Below, piece after piece: positions 27,980 to 37,208 of a DNA stretch of 64,000 nt (the first letter of the stretch is position 1; the number at the start of each line of letters is the position of its first letter). The translations under genes and the position numbers were made by a program. The DNA is from Ideonella oryzae (GTDB lineage: Bacteria; Pseudomonadota; Gammaproteobacteria; Burkholderiales; Burkholderiaceae_C): assembly GCF_024055665.1 (NCBI RefSeq), contig NZ_JAMXMC010000003.1, forward strand, positions 34,714 through 98,713, given 5' to 3'. The notes beneath the pieces were generated by a model. The model was not told where the DNA came from. It did no database searches and saw only the letters and a program-made list of their open reading frames with translations.

Positions 27980-28471
27980 ATGCACGCCCCCACCGTCTAC
28001 CTCGCCGGCTTCGATGTCTTCCGCCCGGATGCGGTGGCCCAGGGCGAAGGCCTGAAGGCCTGCTGCGCCGCCCAGGGCTGGCAGGGCCTGTACCCGCTGG
28101 ACAACGCCCTGCCCGAGGGCCTGCAGGGCCTGACGGCGGCGCGCTGGATCTGCGAGGCCAACCTGGCCTTGATCCGGCGCGCGGATGCGGTGCTGGCCAA
28201 CCTGAACAACTTCCGCGGGGCGGAGCCCGACTCGGGCACCGCCTTCGAGGTGGGCTTTGCGGTGGCGCTGGGCAAGCCGGTGGTGGGCTATCTGGACGAT
28301 GGCCGCACGCTGCGGGAGCAGCTGGGCGGCGCCCTGGATGCCGACGGGCTCACGGTCGAGGATTTCGGGCTGCCGCGCAACCTGATGCTGGCCTGCACCG
28401 CCCACCTGGTGGTAGGCGATGCGCAGGCCGCGCTGCAGGCCCTGAGCCGCAGGTTCAGAAATCGGCCTTGA
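27980..28471 (+). CDS. nucleoside 2-deoxyribosyltransferase family protein
   Basis: The 163 residues match the nucleoside 2-deoxyribosyltransferase fold: the N-terminal TVYLAGFDVF strand-loop, ADAVLANLNNFRGAEPDSGT, then AFEVGFAVALGKPVVGYLDD. The Glu in GTAFEVGFA sits where the catalytic glutamate lies in the family. The enzyme would exchange or remove the base of 2'-deoxynucleosides in nucleotide salvage. It starts 34 bases after the TonB-like gene and may be read through from it, but its job looks unrelated. The 3' end overlaps the convergent hypothetical gene by 17 bases. Confidence 0.85.
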   Translation: MHAPTVYLAGFDVFRPDAVAQGEGLKACCAAQGWQGLYPLDNALPEGLQGLTAARWICEANLALIRRADAVLANLNNFRGAEPDSGTAFEVGFAVALGKPVVGYLDDGRTLREQLGGALDADGLTVEDFGLPRNLMLACTAHLVVGDAQAALQALSRRFRNRP

Positions 28472-28703
28472 TCTCCGGCCGCTTCTGGCCGAACACCCCG
28501 GTGCGCAGGCTCATCTCGGCATTGAGCAGGCCGTTGAGGGTGAGCGTGCAGGCGCCGCCGGCGGCCTGGGCCCGGGCCTGGTGTTCCTGGGCGATGTTCT
28601 GCTGGATCAGGCCGAGGAGCTGATCGGCATCCAGCGCCTCGGTGGGTTGCGCCAGCAGGGTGGCGACGTCGGACCGGACTTGCTGCAAGACTTGTTCACG
28701 CAT
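28455..28703 (-). CDS. small conserved-looking hypothetical protein
   Basis: The 82-residue product begins MREQVLQQVRSDVATLLAQP and is largely helical, with no signal peptide or membrane segment. GGAGAG lies five bases before the ATG, which supports real translation. I recognise no family. It sits downstream of the MocR gene on the same strand, 151 bases away. Confidence 0.6.
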   Translation of the reverse strand: MREQVLQQVRSDVATLLAQPTEALDADQLLGLIQQNIAQEHQARAQAAGGACTLTLNGLLNAEMSLRTGVFGQKRPEIKADF

Positions 28704-28854
28704 GGTGGCTCTCCTGTCAGAAAGGAAGTGGTGGCGTGCGTGATCTTGCGCAAACTTCGCGCTGAATGCAGTGCTCGGCTATGCGGGACATTGCACCAGC
28801 GGCTGGCGCCACTGCGTCTTTTGGTGTAGACGCTGCACCGTTCAGGGTGCGCGT

Positions 28855-30261
28855 TCAGGGCGCATTGTGCAGGGCCTGCTGGAGGAAGTCGTACAGCGCG
28901 GGCTCCTGGCTGAAGGCCACGTTGAAGCGCAGCCAGGGGCTGGGGGCCAGGTCGCAGCTGAACAGGTGGCCCGGGCCCAGCATGATGTCCCGCTCGGCGG
29001 CCAGGTTGGACAGGGCCACGGTGTCGGCCAGGGCCGGGTGGCGGGCCCACAGGAACATCCCCGCCTTCGGCTCGGCGAACAGCTCGAAGCCCAGGGCCGT
29101 CAGGCGGTTGCCGGTGTGCTCGTGGGCGGCGGCCAGGCGCTCGCGCAGGCTCTTGAGGTGCTTGCGCCAGCGCCCTTCGGTCAGGGCGCCAAGGGTCAGC
29201 CGCTCGCTCAGCTCCGAGCTGGTGAGGCCGGAGACCATCTTCAGCTGGGCCAGGTCCTCCACCATGTCCGGATGGGCCATCAGGTAGCCCACCCGCAGGT
29301 TCGGCGAGATGGTCTTGGAGTAGCTGCCGATGGTGATGACGCGATGCAGCTCGTCCAGGCTGGCCAGCGAGGGACGGGGCTCCGGGTCCAGGTCGGCGTA
29401 GATGTCGTTCTCGACGATGGTGAGCTCGTGGGCCTCGGCCAGCTGCAGCACCCGGTGCAGGTGGGCCAGCGGCGCGACCGAGCCGGTGGGGCTGTGCAGC
29501 CGCGGCTGGGTGAAGAAGACCTTGGGCTTGTGCTCGACGATCAGGCGCTCCAGCGTGACCAGGTCGTAGCCACGCGGCGTGCGCGGCACGCCCAGCAGCC
29601 GCGCACCCTGGTAGCGCAGCGAGAACAGCAGGTTGGAGTAGCCCGGGTCGTCCACCAGCACCGGGTCGCCCGCGCGCACCAGGCGCCGCAGCGCCAGGTC
29701 CAGGCCCTGGCTGGAGCCCTGGGTCAGCAGCACATGCTCGGGGCGCACCTGCACCTGGCGCTCGGCCATCGATTCGCCGATGAGCTGGCGCAGCGGACGG
29801 AAGCCCTTGGGGTCGCCATAGCCGCCCAGCTCGCCCTCTTCGGCCGCCATGGCCCGCAGCGCCTTGCGCAGCCCCTCCTCGAACAGCCAGTCCCCGGGCA
29901 GCCAGCCGCAGCCGACCTTCATGCTCAGGTGGCGGTGCTCGAAAATACGGCTCAAATACCACTTGGCATCGAAATCCGCCCCTGCCACGCTGGCGACCAG
30001 ACTGCTGTCCTCGTCCCGGTCGTGGCGCTGGCGCACAAAGAAGCCGGTGTGCGGACGCGACACCAGCAGGCCGATCGCCACCAAACGGTCATAGGCTTCG
30101 ACGACAGTGAACACACTCACCCCGTGCGCCTGGGCAAACTGGCGGATGGACGGCATCTTGGTGCCCGCCCTCAGCCCCCCCTCGACGATCAGGGCGCGCA
30201 CGCCTTCGACGATCTGCGTGACGAGGGGAATGGTGGATGAGGGCTTGAGCTGCAACAACAT
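28855..30261 (-). CDS. MocR/GabR-type regulator (GntR HTH fused to aminotransferase fold)
   Basis: The 468 residues combine an N-terminal winged helix of the GntR family (VEGVRALIVEGGLRAGTKMPS, then QFAQAHGVSVFTVVEAYDRL) with a class I aminotransferase-like domain whose PLP lysine is in ITIGSYSKTISPNLRVG. Such proteins sense an amine or its PLP adduct and regulate a divergent aminotransferase gene, as GabR does for gabT. That is exactly the arrangement here. The start MLLQLKPSS was chosen because the longer reading runs through the promoter region and the CTGTAC repeats. Confidence 0.9.
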   Translation of the reverse strand: MLLQLKPSSTIPLVTQIVEGVRALIVEGGLRAGTKMPSIRQFAQAHGVSVFTVVEAYDRLVAIGLLVSRPHTGFFVRQRHDRDEDSSLVASVAGADFDAKWYLSRIFEHRHLSMKVGCGWLPGDWLFEEGLRKALRAMAAEEGELGGYGDPKGFRPLRQLIGESMAERQVQVRPEHVLLTQGSSQGLDLALRRLVRAGDPVLVDDPGYSNLLFSLRYQGARLLGVPRTPRGYDLVTLERLIVEHKPKVFFTQPRLHSPTGSVAPLAHLHRVLQLAEAHELTIVENDIYADLDPEPRPSLASLDELHRVITIGSYSKTISPNLRVGYLMAHPDMVEDLAQLKMVSGLTSSELSERLTLGALTEGRWRKHLKSLRERLAAAHEHTGNRLTALGFELFAEPKAGMFLWARHPALADTVALSNLAAERDIMLGPGHLFSCDLAPSPWLRFNVAFSQEPALYDFLQQALHNAP

Positions 30262-30270
30262 GGACGGCCG

Positions 30271-30324
30271 CTGTACCGGTTTATCGGCCTGTACAGTGCA
30301 GAAGTGTTTTTCCGCGATCTGTAC
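30271..30324. promoter_or_regulatory. three CTGTAC direct repeats, likely MocR operator
   Basis: CTGTAC occurs at 30271-30276, 30289-30294 and 30319-30324, all in the same orientation, in the 146-base space between the MocR gene and gabT. MocR regulators typically bind short direct repeats between themselves and their target. The first two repeats start 18 bases apart and the second and third 30 bases apart. Confidence 0.5.
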
Positions 30325-30407
30325 ATGGTAGCGCCGACGCCATGGCTCCCAGAATCGGCGCTCAGCGGCCGACACCGTGCCCGCCGCCCGATCAGGAGAG
30401 ACTCCCC

Positions 30408-31718
30408 ATGCCCCGCGACTCGTCCAAGCCATCTTCCCAGAACAACGCCGAGCTGATCGCGCGCCGCCGCGCCATCCTGCCCACCGGCGTCGGACAGACC
30501 TACAACGTCTTTGTTGACCGTGCGGTCAACTCCGAAGTCTGGGACGTGGAAGGCAAGCGCTACGTTGATTTCTCGGGCGGCATCGCCGTGCTGAACACCG
30601 GCCACCAGCACCCCAAGGTGATCGCCGCCGTCAAGGCCCAGCTCGACAAGGTCCACCACACCTGCTTCCAGGTGCTGGCCTATGAGCCCTATGTGGAACT
30701 GTGCGAGCGCCTGGTGGCGCTGGCCCCGGGCCACTTCGCCAAGAAGGCCTTCCTGCTGACCACCGGCGCCGAGGCCGTCGAGAACGCGATCAAGATCGCC
30801 CGCTCGGCCACCAAGCGCCAGGCCGTGATCGCCTTCGGCGGCGGTTTCCATGGCCGCACGCTGCTGACCATGGGCCTGACCGGCAAGGTCGCCCCGTACA
30901 AGGCCGGCTTCGGTCCGTTCCCGGCCGAGATCTACCACGCCAAGTACCCCAACGCCATGCATGGCGTGAGCGTGGCCGATGCCATCGCCTCGATCGAGGC
31001 CATCTTCAAGTACGACGTCGAGGCCGAGCGCGTGGCGGCCATCATTCTGGAGCCGGTGCAGGGTGAAGGCGGCTTCTACGTGGCCCCGCCCGAGTTCGTG
31101 AAGGCGGTGCGCGAGCTGTGCGACAAGCACGGCATCGTGATGATCGCCGACGAAGTGCAGGCCGGCGCCGGCCGCACCGGCACCTGGCTGGCCTGCGAGC
31201 AGTGGCCGGTGGCGCCGGACCTGATCACCATGGCCAAGTCCATCGGCGGCGGCTTCCCCATCTCCGCGGTCATCGGCAAGGCCGAGATCATGGACAAGCC
31301 GCAGCCGGGTGGCCTGGGCGGCACCTACGCCGGCAGCCCCATCGCCTGCGCCGCGGCGCTGGCCGTGCTGGACGTGTTCGAGGAAGAGAAGCTGCTGGAC
31401 CGCTCCAAGGCCATCGGCGAGCTGCTGACCACCGGCTTCAAGGCCATGGCCCAGCGCCACAAGTGCATCGCCGACGTGCGCGGCATGGGCGCCATGCTGG
31501 CCATCGAGCTGTGCAAGAACGGCGACCCGCACCAGCCCGACGCCGAGCTGACCAAGCGCGTCTGCTCCGAAGCCATCGAGCGCGGCCTGGTGCTGCTGTC
31601 CTGCGGCGTGTATGCCAATGTGATCCGCGTGCTGGTGCCGCTGACCGCCTCGGACGCCCTGCTGCAGGAAGGCCTGAAGCTGCTGGAAGAATCGCTGGTG
31701 GCCGCCAGCCAGGCCTGA
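30408..31718 (+). CDS. gabT: 4-aminobutyrate transaminase
   Basis: Transfers the amino group of GABA to 2-oxoglutarate, giving succinate semialdehyde and glutamate. The 436 residues show the class III aminotransferase signatures: TTGAEAVENAIKIAR, GFHGRT, the PLP-binding ADEVQAGAGRTG and the Schiff-base lysine in TMAKSIGGGFP, with the GabT-type ILEPVQGEGGFYVAP. AGGAGAG lies seven bases before the ATG. It is divergent from the MocR gene and shares a substrate chain with the gabD gene downstream. Confidence 0.95.
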   Translation: MPRDSSKPSSQNNAELIARRRAILPTGVGQTYNVFVDRAVNSEVWDVEGKRYVDFSGGIAVLNTGHQHPKVIAAVKAQLDKVHHTCFQVLAYEPYVELCERLVALAPGHFAKKAFLLTTGAEAVENAIKIARSATKRQAVIAFGGGFHGRTLLTMGLTGKVAPYKAGFGPFPAEIYHAKYPNAMHGVSVADAIASIEAIFKYDVEAERVAAIILEPVQGEGGFYVAPPEFVKAVRELCDKHGIVMIADEVQAGAGRTGTWLACEQWPVAPDLITMAKSIGGGFPISAVIGKAEIMDKPQPGGLGGTYAGSPIACAAALAVLDVFEEEKLLDRSKAIGELLTTGFKAMAQRHKCIADVRGMGAMLAIELCKNGDPHQPDAELTKRVCSEAIERGLVLLSCGVYANVIRVLVPLTASDALLQEGLKLLEESLVAASQA

Positions 31719-31748
31719 AGCCTGCCCTGAAGCCGGCGCGGGCTGCGG

Positions 31749-31776
31749 GAGGCAGCGCCGGCCGGCTGCCTCTTTC
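31749..31776 (+). terminator. possible rho-independent terminator after gabT
   Basis: An eight-base perfect stem (GAGGCAGC / GCTGCCTC, loop of eight) lies 30 bases after the gabT stop and is followed by TTTCCT. The short U-tract makes it weak; it could be an attenuator between gabT and the transporter genes. Confidence 0.45.
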
Positions 31777-31841
31777 CTGGCACCGGCCACCCGGCGCGGT
31801 GCCCACGCCTACAAAGTCATTGTCCGAGGGCCCCCCACGCC

Positions 31842-32924
31842 ATGAGTTCGCCCCCCCTGGTTCGCTTCACCGGTGTTCAGAAGACCTACGACGGTCTGAG
31901 CCTGGTGGTCCGTTCGCTCGATCTGGAGATCCAGCGTGGCGAATTCCTGTCGCTGCTGGGCCCCTCCGGCTCGGGCAAGACCACCACGCTGATGATGCTG
32001 GCGGGGTTTGAATCCCCGACGGCCGGCGAGATCCTGCTGGACGGCTCGCCCATCACGAAGACACCGCCGCACAAGCGCAACTTCGGCATGGTGTTCCAGA
32101 ACTACGCGCTGTTCCCCCACCTGACGGTGGCGGACAACGTGGGCTATCCGCTGACGGTGCGCAAGCTGCCCAAGGCCGAGATCGCCCAGCGCGTGGCCAA
32201 AGCCCTGGACATGGTGCAGCTCGGCGGCAAGGGTGACCGCTACCCCGCCCAGCTCTCGGGGGGCCAGCAACAGCGCGTGGCCCTGGCCCGCGCCCTGGTC
32301 TTCCAGCCCCAGCTGGTGCTGATGGACGAGCCCCTGGGCGCGCTGGACAAGCAGCTGCGCGAGCACATGCAGATCGAGCTCAAGGAACTGCATCGCCAGC
32401 TCGGCATCACCTTCGTCTACGTCACGCACGACCAGGGCGAGGCCCTGACGATGAGCGACCGCGTGGCAGTGTTCAACGACGGCGAGATCCAGCAGATCGA
32501 CGCCGTCGAGCGCCTGTACGAGACGCCCAACAACCGCTTCGTGGCCGGCTTCGTGGGTGACAGCACCCTGCTGACCGCCACCACGGCCAGCGCCAACCAC
32601 GATGCCTGCGAAATCGTGCTGCCTTCGGGCGAGCGCCTGAGCGGCATCAACGTCAATCACGTGCCCCCGGGCACCTCGGTGGTGGCTTCCCTCCGCCCCG
32701 AACGCATCGAGGCCTGGTTCACGCCCCCGGAGAACGAGGGCAACACGATCAAGGCCGCGATCACCGATGTCATCTACTTCGGTGACCACCTGCGCCTGCG
32801 ATGCGCCATCGCAGGCCAGGCGCTGGCCACCGTCAAGCTGCCGCTGTCCAGTGGCGAGCAGCCGGTGGCCGGCCAGGCGGTGTGGCTGCACATTGCCACG
32901 CCGTACCTGCGCGTCTACGCCTGA
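31842..32924 (+). CDS. spermidine/putrescine-type ABC transporter ATP-binding protein (PotA-like)
   Basis: The 360-residue ATPase has Walker [10 protein letters not shown], signature [15 protein letters not shown], Walker [13 protein letters not shown] and a switch histidine in YVTHDQ, followed by a TOBE-type C-terminal regulatory domain (~275-360). It would power uptake by the two permeases encoded downstream. The gene order ATPase, binding protein, permease, permease is the common PotA-D type layout. The neighbours suggest the substrate is GABA, guanidinobutyrate or a polyamine. Confidence 0.9.
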   Translation: MSSPPLVRFTGVQKTYDGLSLVVRSLDLEIQRGEFLSLLGPSGSGKTTTLMMLAGFESPTAGEILLDGSPITKTPPHKRNFGMVFQNYALFPHLTVADNVGYPLTVRKLPKAEIAQRVAKALDMVQLGGKGDRYPAQLSGGQQQRVALARALVFQPQLVLMDEPLGALDKQLREHMQIELKELHRQLGITFVYVTHDQGEALTMSDRVAVFNDGEIQQIDAVERLYETPNNRFVAGFVGDSTLLTATTASANHDACEIVLPSGERLSGINVNHVPPGTSVVASLRPERIEAWFTPPENEGNTIKAAITDVIYFGDHLRLRCAIAGQALATVKLPLSSGEQPVAGQAVWLHIATPYLRVYA

Positions 32925-33018
32925 ACGCGCCGGTCCAGAAAATACAAAAACACAAAAAAGCGAACTCTCCGCTCCACCTTCCCTGAGTTCCCCAACCCTC
33001 CTGCCAGGAGACATGCGT

Positions 33019-34050
33019 ATGTTGAAGACTTCTGTGGCCCTTGCGGCCGCCCTCCTCGCCGCCCTGCCGGCCATGGCCGAAAGCCAGCTCACCGTGGTGA
33101 ACTTTGGCGGCGCCAATGGTGCGGCCCAGAAGAAGGCCTATGTCGAGCCCTTCGAGAAGACCACGGGCACGAAGATCGTCTCGGTCGAATACAACGGCGA
33201 GCAGGCCAAGATCAAGGCCATGGTGGAAACCAAGAAGGTCAGCTGGGACGTGGTCGAGGTGGAGAGCCCGGACGCCGCACGCGGCTGCGACGAAGGCCTG
33301 TTCGAGAAGATGGACTGGAGCAAGGTCGGCAACAAGGCTGACTTCAACCCCGCCGCGGTGAGCGAGTGCGCCGTGGGCGCCTTCGTGTGGTCCACCGTGA
33401 TGGCCTATGACGGCGACAAGCTCAAGACCGCGCCCAAGACCTGGGCCGATTTCTGGGACGTCAAGAAGTTCCCCGGCAAGCGCGCCATGCGCAAGGGGGC
33501 GCGCTACAACCTGGAATTCGCACTGATGGCCGATGGCGTGAAGCCCGCCGACGTCTACAAGGTGCTGGCGACCAAGGAAGGTGCCGATCGCGCCTTCAAG
33601 AAGATGAGCGAGCTCAAGGCGAACATCCAGTGGTGGGAAGCCGGTGCCCAGCCGCCGCAGTTCCTGGTCGCGGGTGACGTGGTCATGGCCACGGCCTTCA
33701 ACGGCCGCATCGACGCCGCCCAGCGCGAAGGCAAGAACCTGAAGATCACCTGGACCGGCGGCATCTACGACCTGGACTACTGGGTCATCCCCAAGGGCAC
33801 GCCCAACAAGGACCTGGCGATGAAGTACATCGCCCTGGCCGCCTCGCCGGACGCCCAGGCCGAATACGCCCGCCACATCTCCTACGGCCCGACCAACAAC
33901 AAGGCCCTGGCCAAGCTGGACGCCAAGGTGCTGGCCCAACTGCCCACCTCGCCGGCCAACGCCAAGGACTCGCTGAAGTTCGACATCGCCTTCTGGGCCG
34001 ACCAGGGCGAGGCCCTGGAGAAGCGCTTCGCCTCCTGGGCGGCGCAATAA
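33019..34050 (+). CDS. extracellular substrate-binding protein, PotD-like
   Basis: A periplasmic solute-binding protein of 343 residues with a signal peptide (LPAMAES) and the PotD-type pattern (LTVVNFGGANGAAQKKAYVEPF, WDVVEVESPDAARGC, ending with a conserved helical C-terminus). The ATG at MLKTSVAL was chosen because CAGGAG lies eight bases before it; the ATG two codons earlier has only two bases of spacing. It delivers substrate to the permeases downstream. Confidence 0.9.
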   Translation: MLKTSVALAAALLAALPAMAESQLTVVNFGGANGAAQKKAYVEPFEKTTGTKIVSVEYNGEQAKIKAMVETKKVSWDVVEVESPDAARGCDEGLFEKMDWSKVGNKADFNPAAVSECAVGAFVWSTVMAYDGDKLKTAPKTWADFWDVKKFPGKRAMRKGARYNLEFALMADGVKPADVYKVLATKEGADRAFKKMSELKANIQWWEAGAQPPQFLVAGDVVMATAFNGRIDAAQREGKNLKITWTGGIYDLDYWVIPKGTPNKDLAMKYIALAASPDAQAEYARHISYGPTNNKALAKLDAKVLAQLPTSPANAKDSLKFDIAFWADQGEALEKRFASWAAQ

Positions 34051-34073
34051 ACCGGTGCTGAGGTGAGTCCACG

Positions 34074-35336
34074 ATGACCGTCACTGCCACGACCCCCGCC
34101 CCGGCGTCCGCCGGGGGCTCGAACGCGTTGACACGCGCCCTGGCCCGCTCGGAGCGACGTCGCCGCATGACGGCCATCGCGCTCACCCTGCCACTGCTGA
34201 TCTTCCTGCTGGTGACCCTGCTCGTGCCCATCGGGGCCCTGCTGGTGCGCGCCATCGAGAACCCCGAGGTGGCCGACGTGCTGCCGCGCACCAGCCAGGC
34301 CCTGTCCGGCTGGGACCGCCACAGCACGCCGCCGGCCAGCGCCTACGCGGCCCTAGCCGACGACCTGGGCCAGCTCAGCGATGGCTCGGACGCCGGCGCC
34401 CTGGCCCGCCGCCTGAACACCGAGCTGCCGGGCTCCCGCTCGCTGATCATGAGCACCTACCGTGCCCTGCCGCTGGGTGATCACCTGGCGCCGGACGCGG
34501 TGAAGGAGCGCATGCTGGCCCTGGACCCGCGCTGGGGCGAACTGCCCTACTGGCAGGCGATTGCGAAGAACGCCTCGCGCTGGACCCCCGACTACCTGCT
34601 GACCTCGGTGGACCTGCACCGCAAGCCCGAAGGCGGCATCGAGCGGGTTGAACCCGACCAGCGCGTCTTCTTCAGCATCCTGCTGCGCACCTTCGAGATC
34701 AGCGCCGTGGTCACCGTCTGGTGCCTGCTGCTGGGCTACCCGCTGGCCTACTGGCTCTCCACGCTGACGGCGCGCCAGGCCAATGTGCTGATGATCCTGG
34801 TGCTGGTGCCCTTCTGGACCTCCATCCTGGTGCGCGTGGCCGCCTGGATCGTGCTGCTGCAGCGCGAGGGCCTGGTCAACAGTGCGCTGATGGGCATCGG
34901 CGCGATCAACGAGCCCCTGGCCCTGCTGTTCAACCGCACCGGCGTGATCATCGCCATGGTGCACATCCTGCTGCCCTTCATGATCCTGCCGCTGTACAGC
35001 GTGATGAAGTCGGTGCCAGGCACCTACCTGCGCGCCGCGGTGTCGCTGGGCAGCTCGCCGCTGGCGGCCTTCTTCCGCGTGTACGTGCCTCAGACCTGGC
35101 CTGGCGTGGGCGCGGGCGGCCTGCTGGTGTTCATCCTGTCCATCGGCTACTACGTGACGCCCGCCCTGCTGGGCGGTGCCGATGATCAGATGCTGAGCTA
35201 CTACATCGCCCAGTACACCAACGTCGACATCAACTGGGGCATGGCCTGCGCCCTGGGCGCCATCCTGCTGGCGGCCACGCTGCTGCTCTACGGCCTCTAC
35301 CGCCGTGTGGTGAAGTCCGAACTGAGCCTGGGGTGA
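34074..35336 (+). CDS. ABC transporter permease, PotB-like
   Basis: The 420-residue inner-membrane protein has an N-terminal helix (~36-58), a long ~150-residue periplasmic region before the second helix, and five further helices. The EAA-type loop that contacts the ATPase is visible (YLRAAVSLGSSPLAAFFRVYVPQ). The long periplasmic insert is usual in the PotB-like branch for opine/polyamine/amine uptake. It is followed after 4 bases by the second permease gene. Confidence 0.9.
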   Translation: MTVTATTPAPASAGGSNALTRALARSERRRRMTAIALTLPLLIFLLVTLLVPIGALLVRAIENPEVADVLPRTSQALSGWDRHSTPPASAYAALADDLGQLSDGSDAGALARRLNTELPGSRSLIMSTYRALPLGDHLAPDAVKERMLALDPRWGELPYWQAIAKNASRWTPDYLLTSVDLHRKPEGGIERVEPDQRVFFSILLRTFEISAVVTVWCLLLGYPLAYWLSTLTARQANVLMILVLVPFWTSILVRVAAWIVLLQREGLVNSALMGIGAINEPLALLFNRTGVIIAMVHILLPFMILPLYSVMKSVPGTYLRAAVSLGSSPLAAFFRVYVPQTWPGVGAGGLLVFILSIGYYVTPALLGGADDQMLSYYIAQYTNVDINWGMACALGAILLAATLLLYGLYRRVVKSELSLG

Positions 35337-35340
35337 TCCG

Positions 35341-36171
35341 ATGAGCTTCTTCTCCTTCCTGCGCCCCCAGTTCCCGGCCTATGCCACGCCGGCCGACAAG
35401 GCGGGCTGGTGGCTGCTGCGCCTGTTCAGCCTGGGCGTGCTGCTGTACCTGCTGCTGCCCATCCTGGTCATCATGCCGCTGTCCTTCTCGGCCAGCTCCT
35501 TCCTGGCCTACCCCATGCCGGGCTGGTCGCTGCAGTGGTACCAGAACCTCTTCACCTCGGAAGAATGGGGCCGCGCGACGAAGAACTCCTTCATCGTCGC
35601 CCCGGCCGCCACGCTGCTGGCGACCACGCTGGGCACGCTGACGGCCGTGGGCCTGGCCCGGGTGAACTTCCCCGGCAAGGGCCTGCTGATGAGCGTGCTG
35701 ATCGCGCCGATGGTGGTGCCCATCGTGGTGGTGGGCGTGGCCTGCTACCTCTTCTTCGCCCGCCTGGGCCTGGCCGACACCTACACCGGTCTGATCGTGG
35801 TGCACGCGGCCCTGGGAGCGCCCTTCGTGGTGACCACCGTGCTGGCCACGCTGCAGGGCTTCAACCACAACCTGGTGCGTGCCTCGCTGAGCCTGGGCGC
35901 GGGCCCGGTGCAGACCTTCTTCCGCGTGACGCTGCCGGTGATCGCGCCTGGCGTCATCTCCGGCGCGCTGTTCGCCTTTGCCACGTCCTTCGACGAGGTG
36001 GTGGTGACGCTGTTCATCGCCGGGCCGGACCAGGTGACGCTGCCGCGTCAGATGTTCACCGGCATCCGCGAGAACATCAACCCGACGATTGCCGCAGTGG
36101 CCACGCTGCTGATCCTCTTCACCACCGCACTGATGCTGGTGCTGGAGTGGATCCGGGGCCGCCGCCGCTGA
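35341..36171 (+). CDS. ABC transporter permease, PotC-like
   Basis: The 276-residue protein has six predicted membrane helices and an EAA loop (VRASLSLGAGPVQTFFRVTLPV). It pairs with the PotB-like permease to form the channel. It ends seven bases before the ureohydrolase gene, so transport and breakdown of the substrate are on one transcript. Confidence 0.9.
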   Translation: MSFFSFLRPQFPAYATPADKAGWWLLRLFSLGVLLYLLLPILVIMPLSFSASSFLAYPMPGWSLQWYQNLFTSEEWGRATKNSFIVAPAATLLATTLGTLTAVGLARVNFPGKGLLMSVLIAPMVVPIVVVGVACYLFFARLGLADTYTGLIVVHAALGAPFVVTTVLATLQGFNHNLVRASLSLGAGPVQTFFRVTLPVIAPGVISGALFAFATSFDEVVVTLFIAGPDQVTLPRQMFTGIRENINPTIAAVATLLILFTTALMLVLEWIRGRRR

Positions 36172-36178
36172 AGCACCC

Positions 36179-37132
36179 ATGAGCGACCGCGTCCTTCACC
36201 AGCCCCTGGGTGGCAACGCGATGCCGCGCTTTGGCGGTCTGGCCAGCATGATGCGTCTGCCGGTGGTGGACAGCCCGGCGGGCCTGGACGCCGCCTTCAT
36301 CGGCGTGCCGCTGGACATTGGCACCTCCAACCGGTCGGGCGCCCGCATGGGCCCGCGGCAGATCCGTGCCGAATCGGCCCTGCTGCGGCCCTACAACATG
36401 GCCACCGGCGCGGCACCCTTCGACACCCTGCAGGTGGCCGACCTGGGCGACGTGCCGGTCAACACCTACTCGCTGGAGAAGTCGGTCGAGCTCATCACCG
36501 GCTTCTACCGCCCGGTGCTGGCCGCCGGCTGCGTGCCGCTGACGCTGGGCGGCGACCACACGATCGCCCTGCCCATCCTGCGCGCCGTGGCCGAGCGCCA
36601 CGGCCCGGTGGCCCTGGTCCATGTGGATGCCCATGCCGATGTCAACGACACCATGTTCGGCGAGCGCATCGCCCATGGCACACCCTTTCGCCGTGCGGTG
36701 GAGGAAGGCCTGCTGCAGGGCGACAAGGTCTGGCAGATCGGCCTGCGGGGCACCGGCTACGCGGCCGACGACTTCGACTGGCCGCGCCAACAGGGCTTCA
36801 CCGTGGTGCCGGCGCACGAGGTCTGGTACCAGTCGCTCGCGCCGCTGATGGCCCGCGTGCGCGCGGCCATCGGCGACGCCCCCTGCTACCTCAGTTTCGA
36901 CATCGACGGCATCGACCCGGCCTATGCCGGCGGCACCGGCACGCCGGAGATCGGCGGCCTGAGCGTGCCGCAGGCGCTGGAGATCATCCGGGGCTGCCGC
37001 GGCCTGAATCTGGTGGGTGCCGACCTGGTCGAGGTCGCCCCGCCCTACGACCCGACCGGCAACACCGCCCTGCTGGGCGCCAACCTGCTGTACGAGATGC
37101 TGTGCGTGCTGCCCGGCGTGGCCTGCCGCTGA
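36179..37132 (+). CDS. agmatinase-family ureohydrolase, possibly guanidinobutyrase
   Basis: Splits urea from a guanidino compound using two manganese ions. The 317 residues carry the metal-ligand motifs GGDHTIALP, HVDAHADVND and SFDIDGIDPAYAGGTGTPE. Family members include agmatinase (SpeB), guanidinobutyrase (GbuA) and guanidinopropionase, which cannot be separated by these motifs. Placement in the same run as gabT and gabD, whose substrate chain begins with GABA, favours 4-guanidinobutyrate, since its hydrolysis gives GABA directly. Agmatine would give putrescine, for which no oxidase is seen here. Confidence 0.88.
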   Translation: MSDRVLHQPLGGNAMPRFGGLASMMRLPVVDSPAGLDAAFIGVPLDIGTSNRSGARMGPRQIRAESALLRPYNMATGAAPFDTLQVADLGDVPVNTYSLEKSVELITGFYRPVLAAGCVPLTLGGDHTIALPILRAVAERHGPVALVHVDAHADVNDTMFGERIAHGTPFRRAVEEGLLQGDKVWQIGLRGTGYAADDFDWPRQQGFTVVPAHEVWYQSLAPLMARVRAAIGDAPCYLSFDIDGIDPAYAGGTGTPEIGGLSVPQALEIIRGCRGLNLVGADLVEVAPPYDPTGNTALLGANLLYEMLCVLPGVACR

Positions 37133-37170
37133 AGGGGGCGTCCGCCCCGCGATAGAGTGTGGTTTCAACC

Positions 37171-37190
37171 GCTCCCGCGTTTGCGGGAGC
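37171..37190 (+). terminator. perfect hairpin between the ureohydrolase gene and gabD
   Basis: GCTCCCGC and GCGGGAGC form an eight-base perfect stem around the loop GTTT, followed by TCTGTTCAGGAG and then the gabD ATG 18 bases further on. Without a U-tract it is a poor terminator; it may protect the gabD message or tune its expression. Confidence 0.4.
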
Positions 37191-37208
37191 TCTGTTCAGG
37201 AGACTGTC

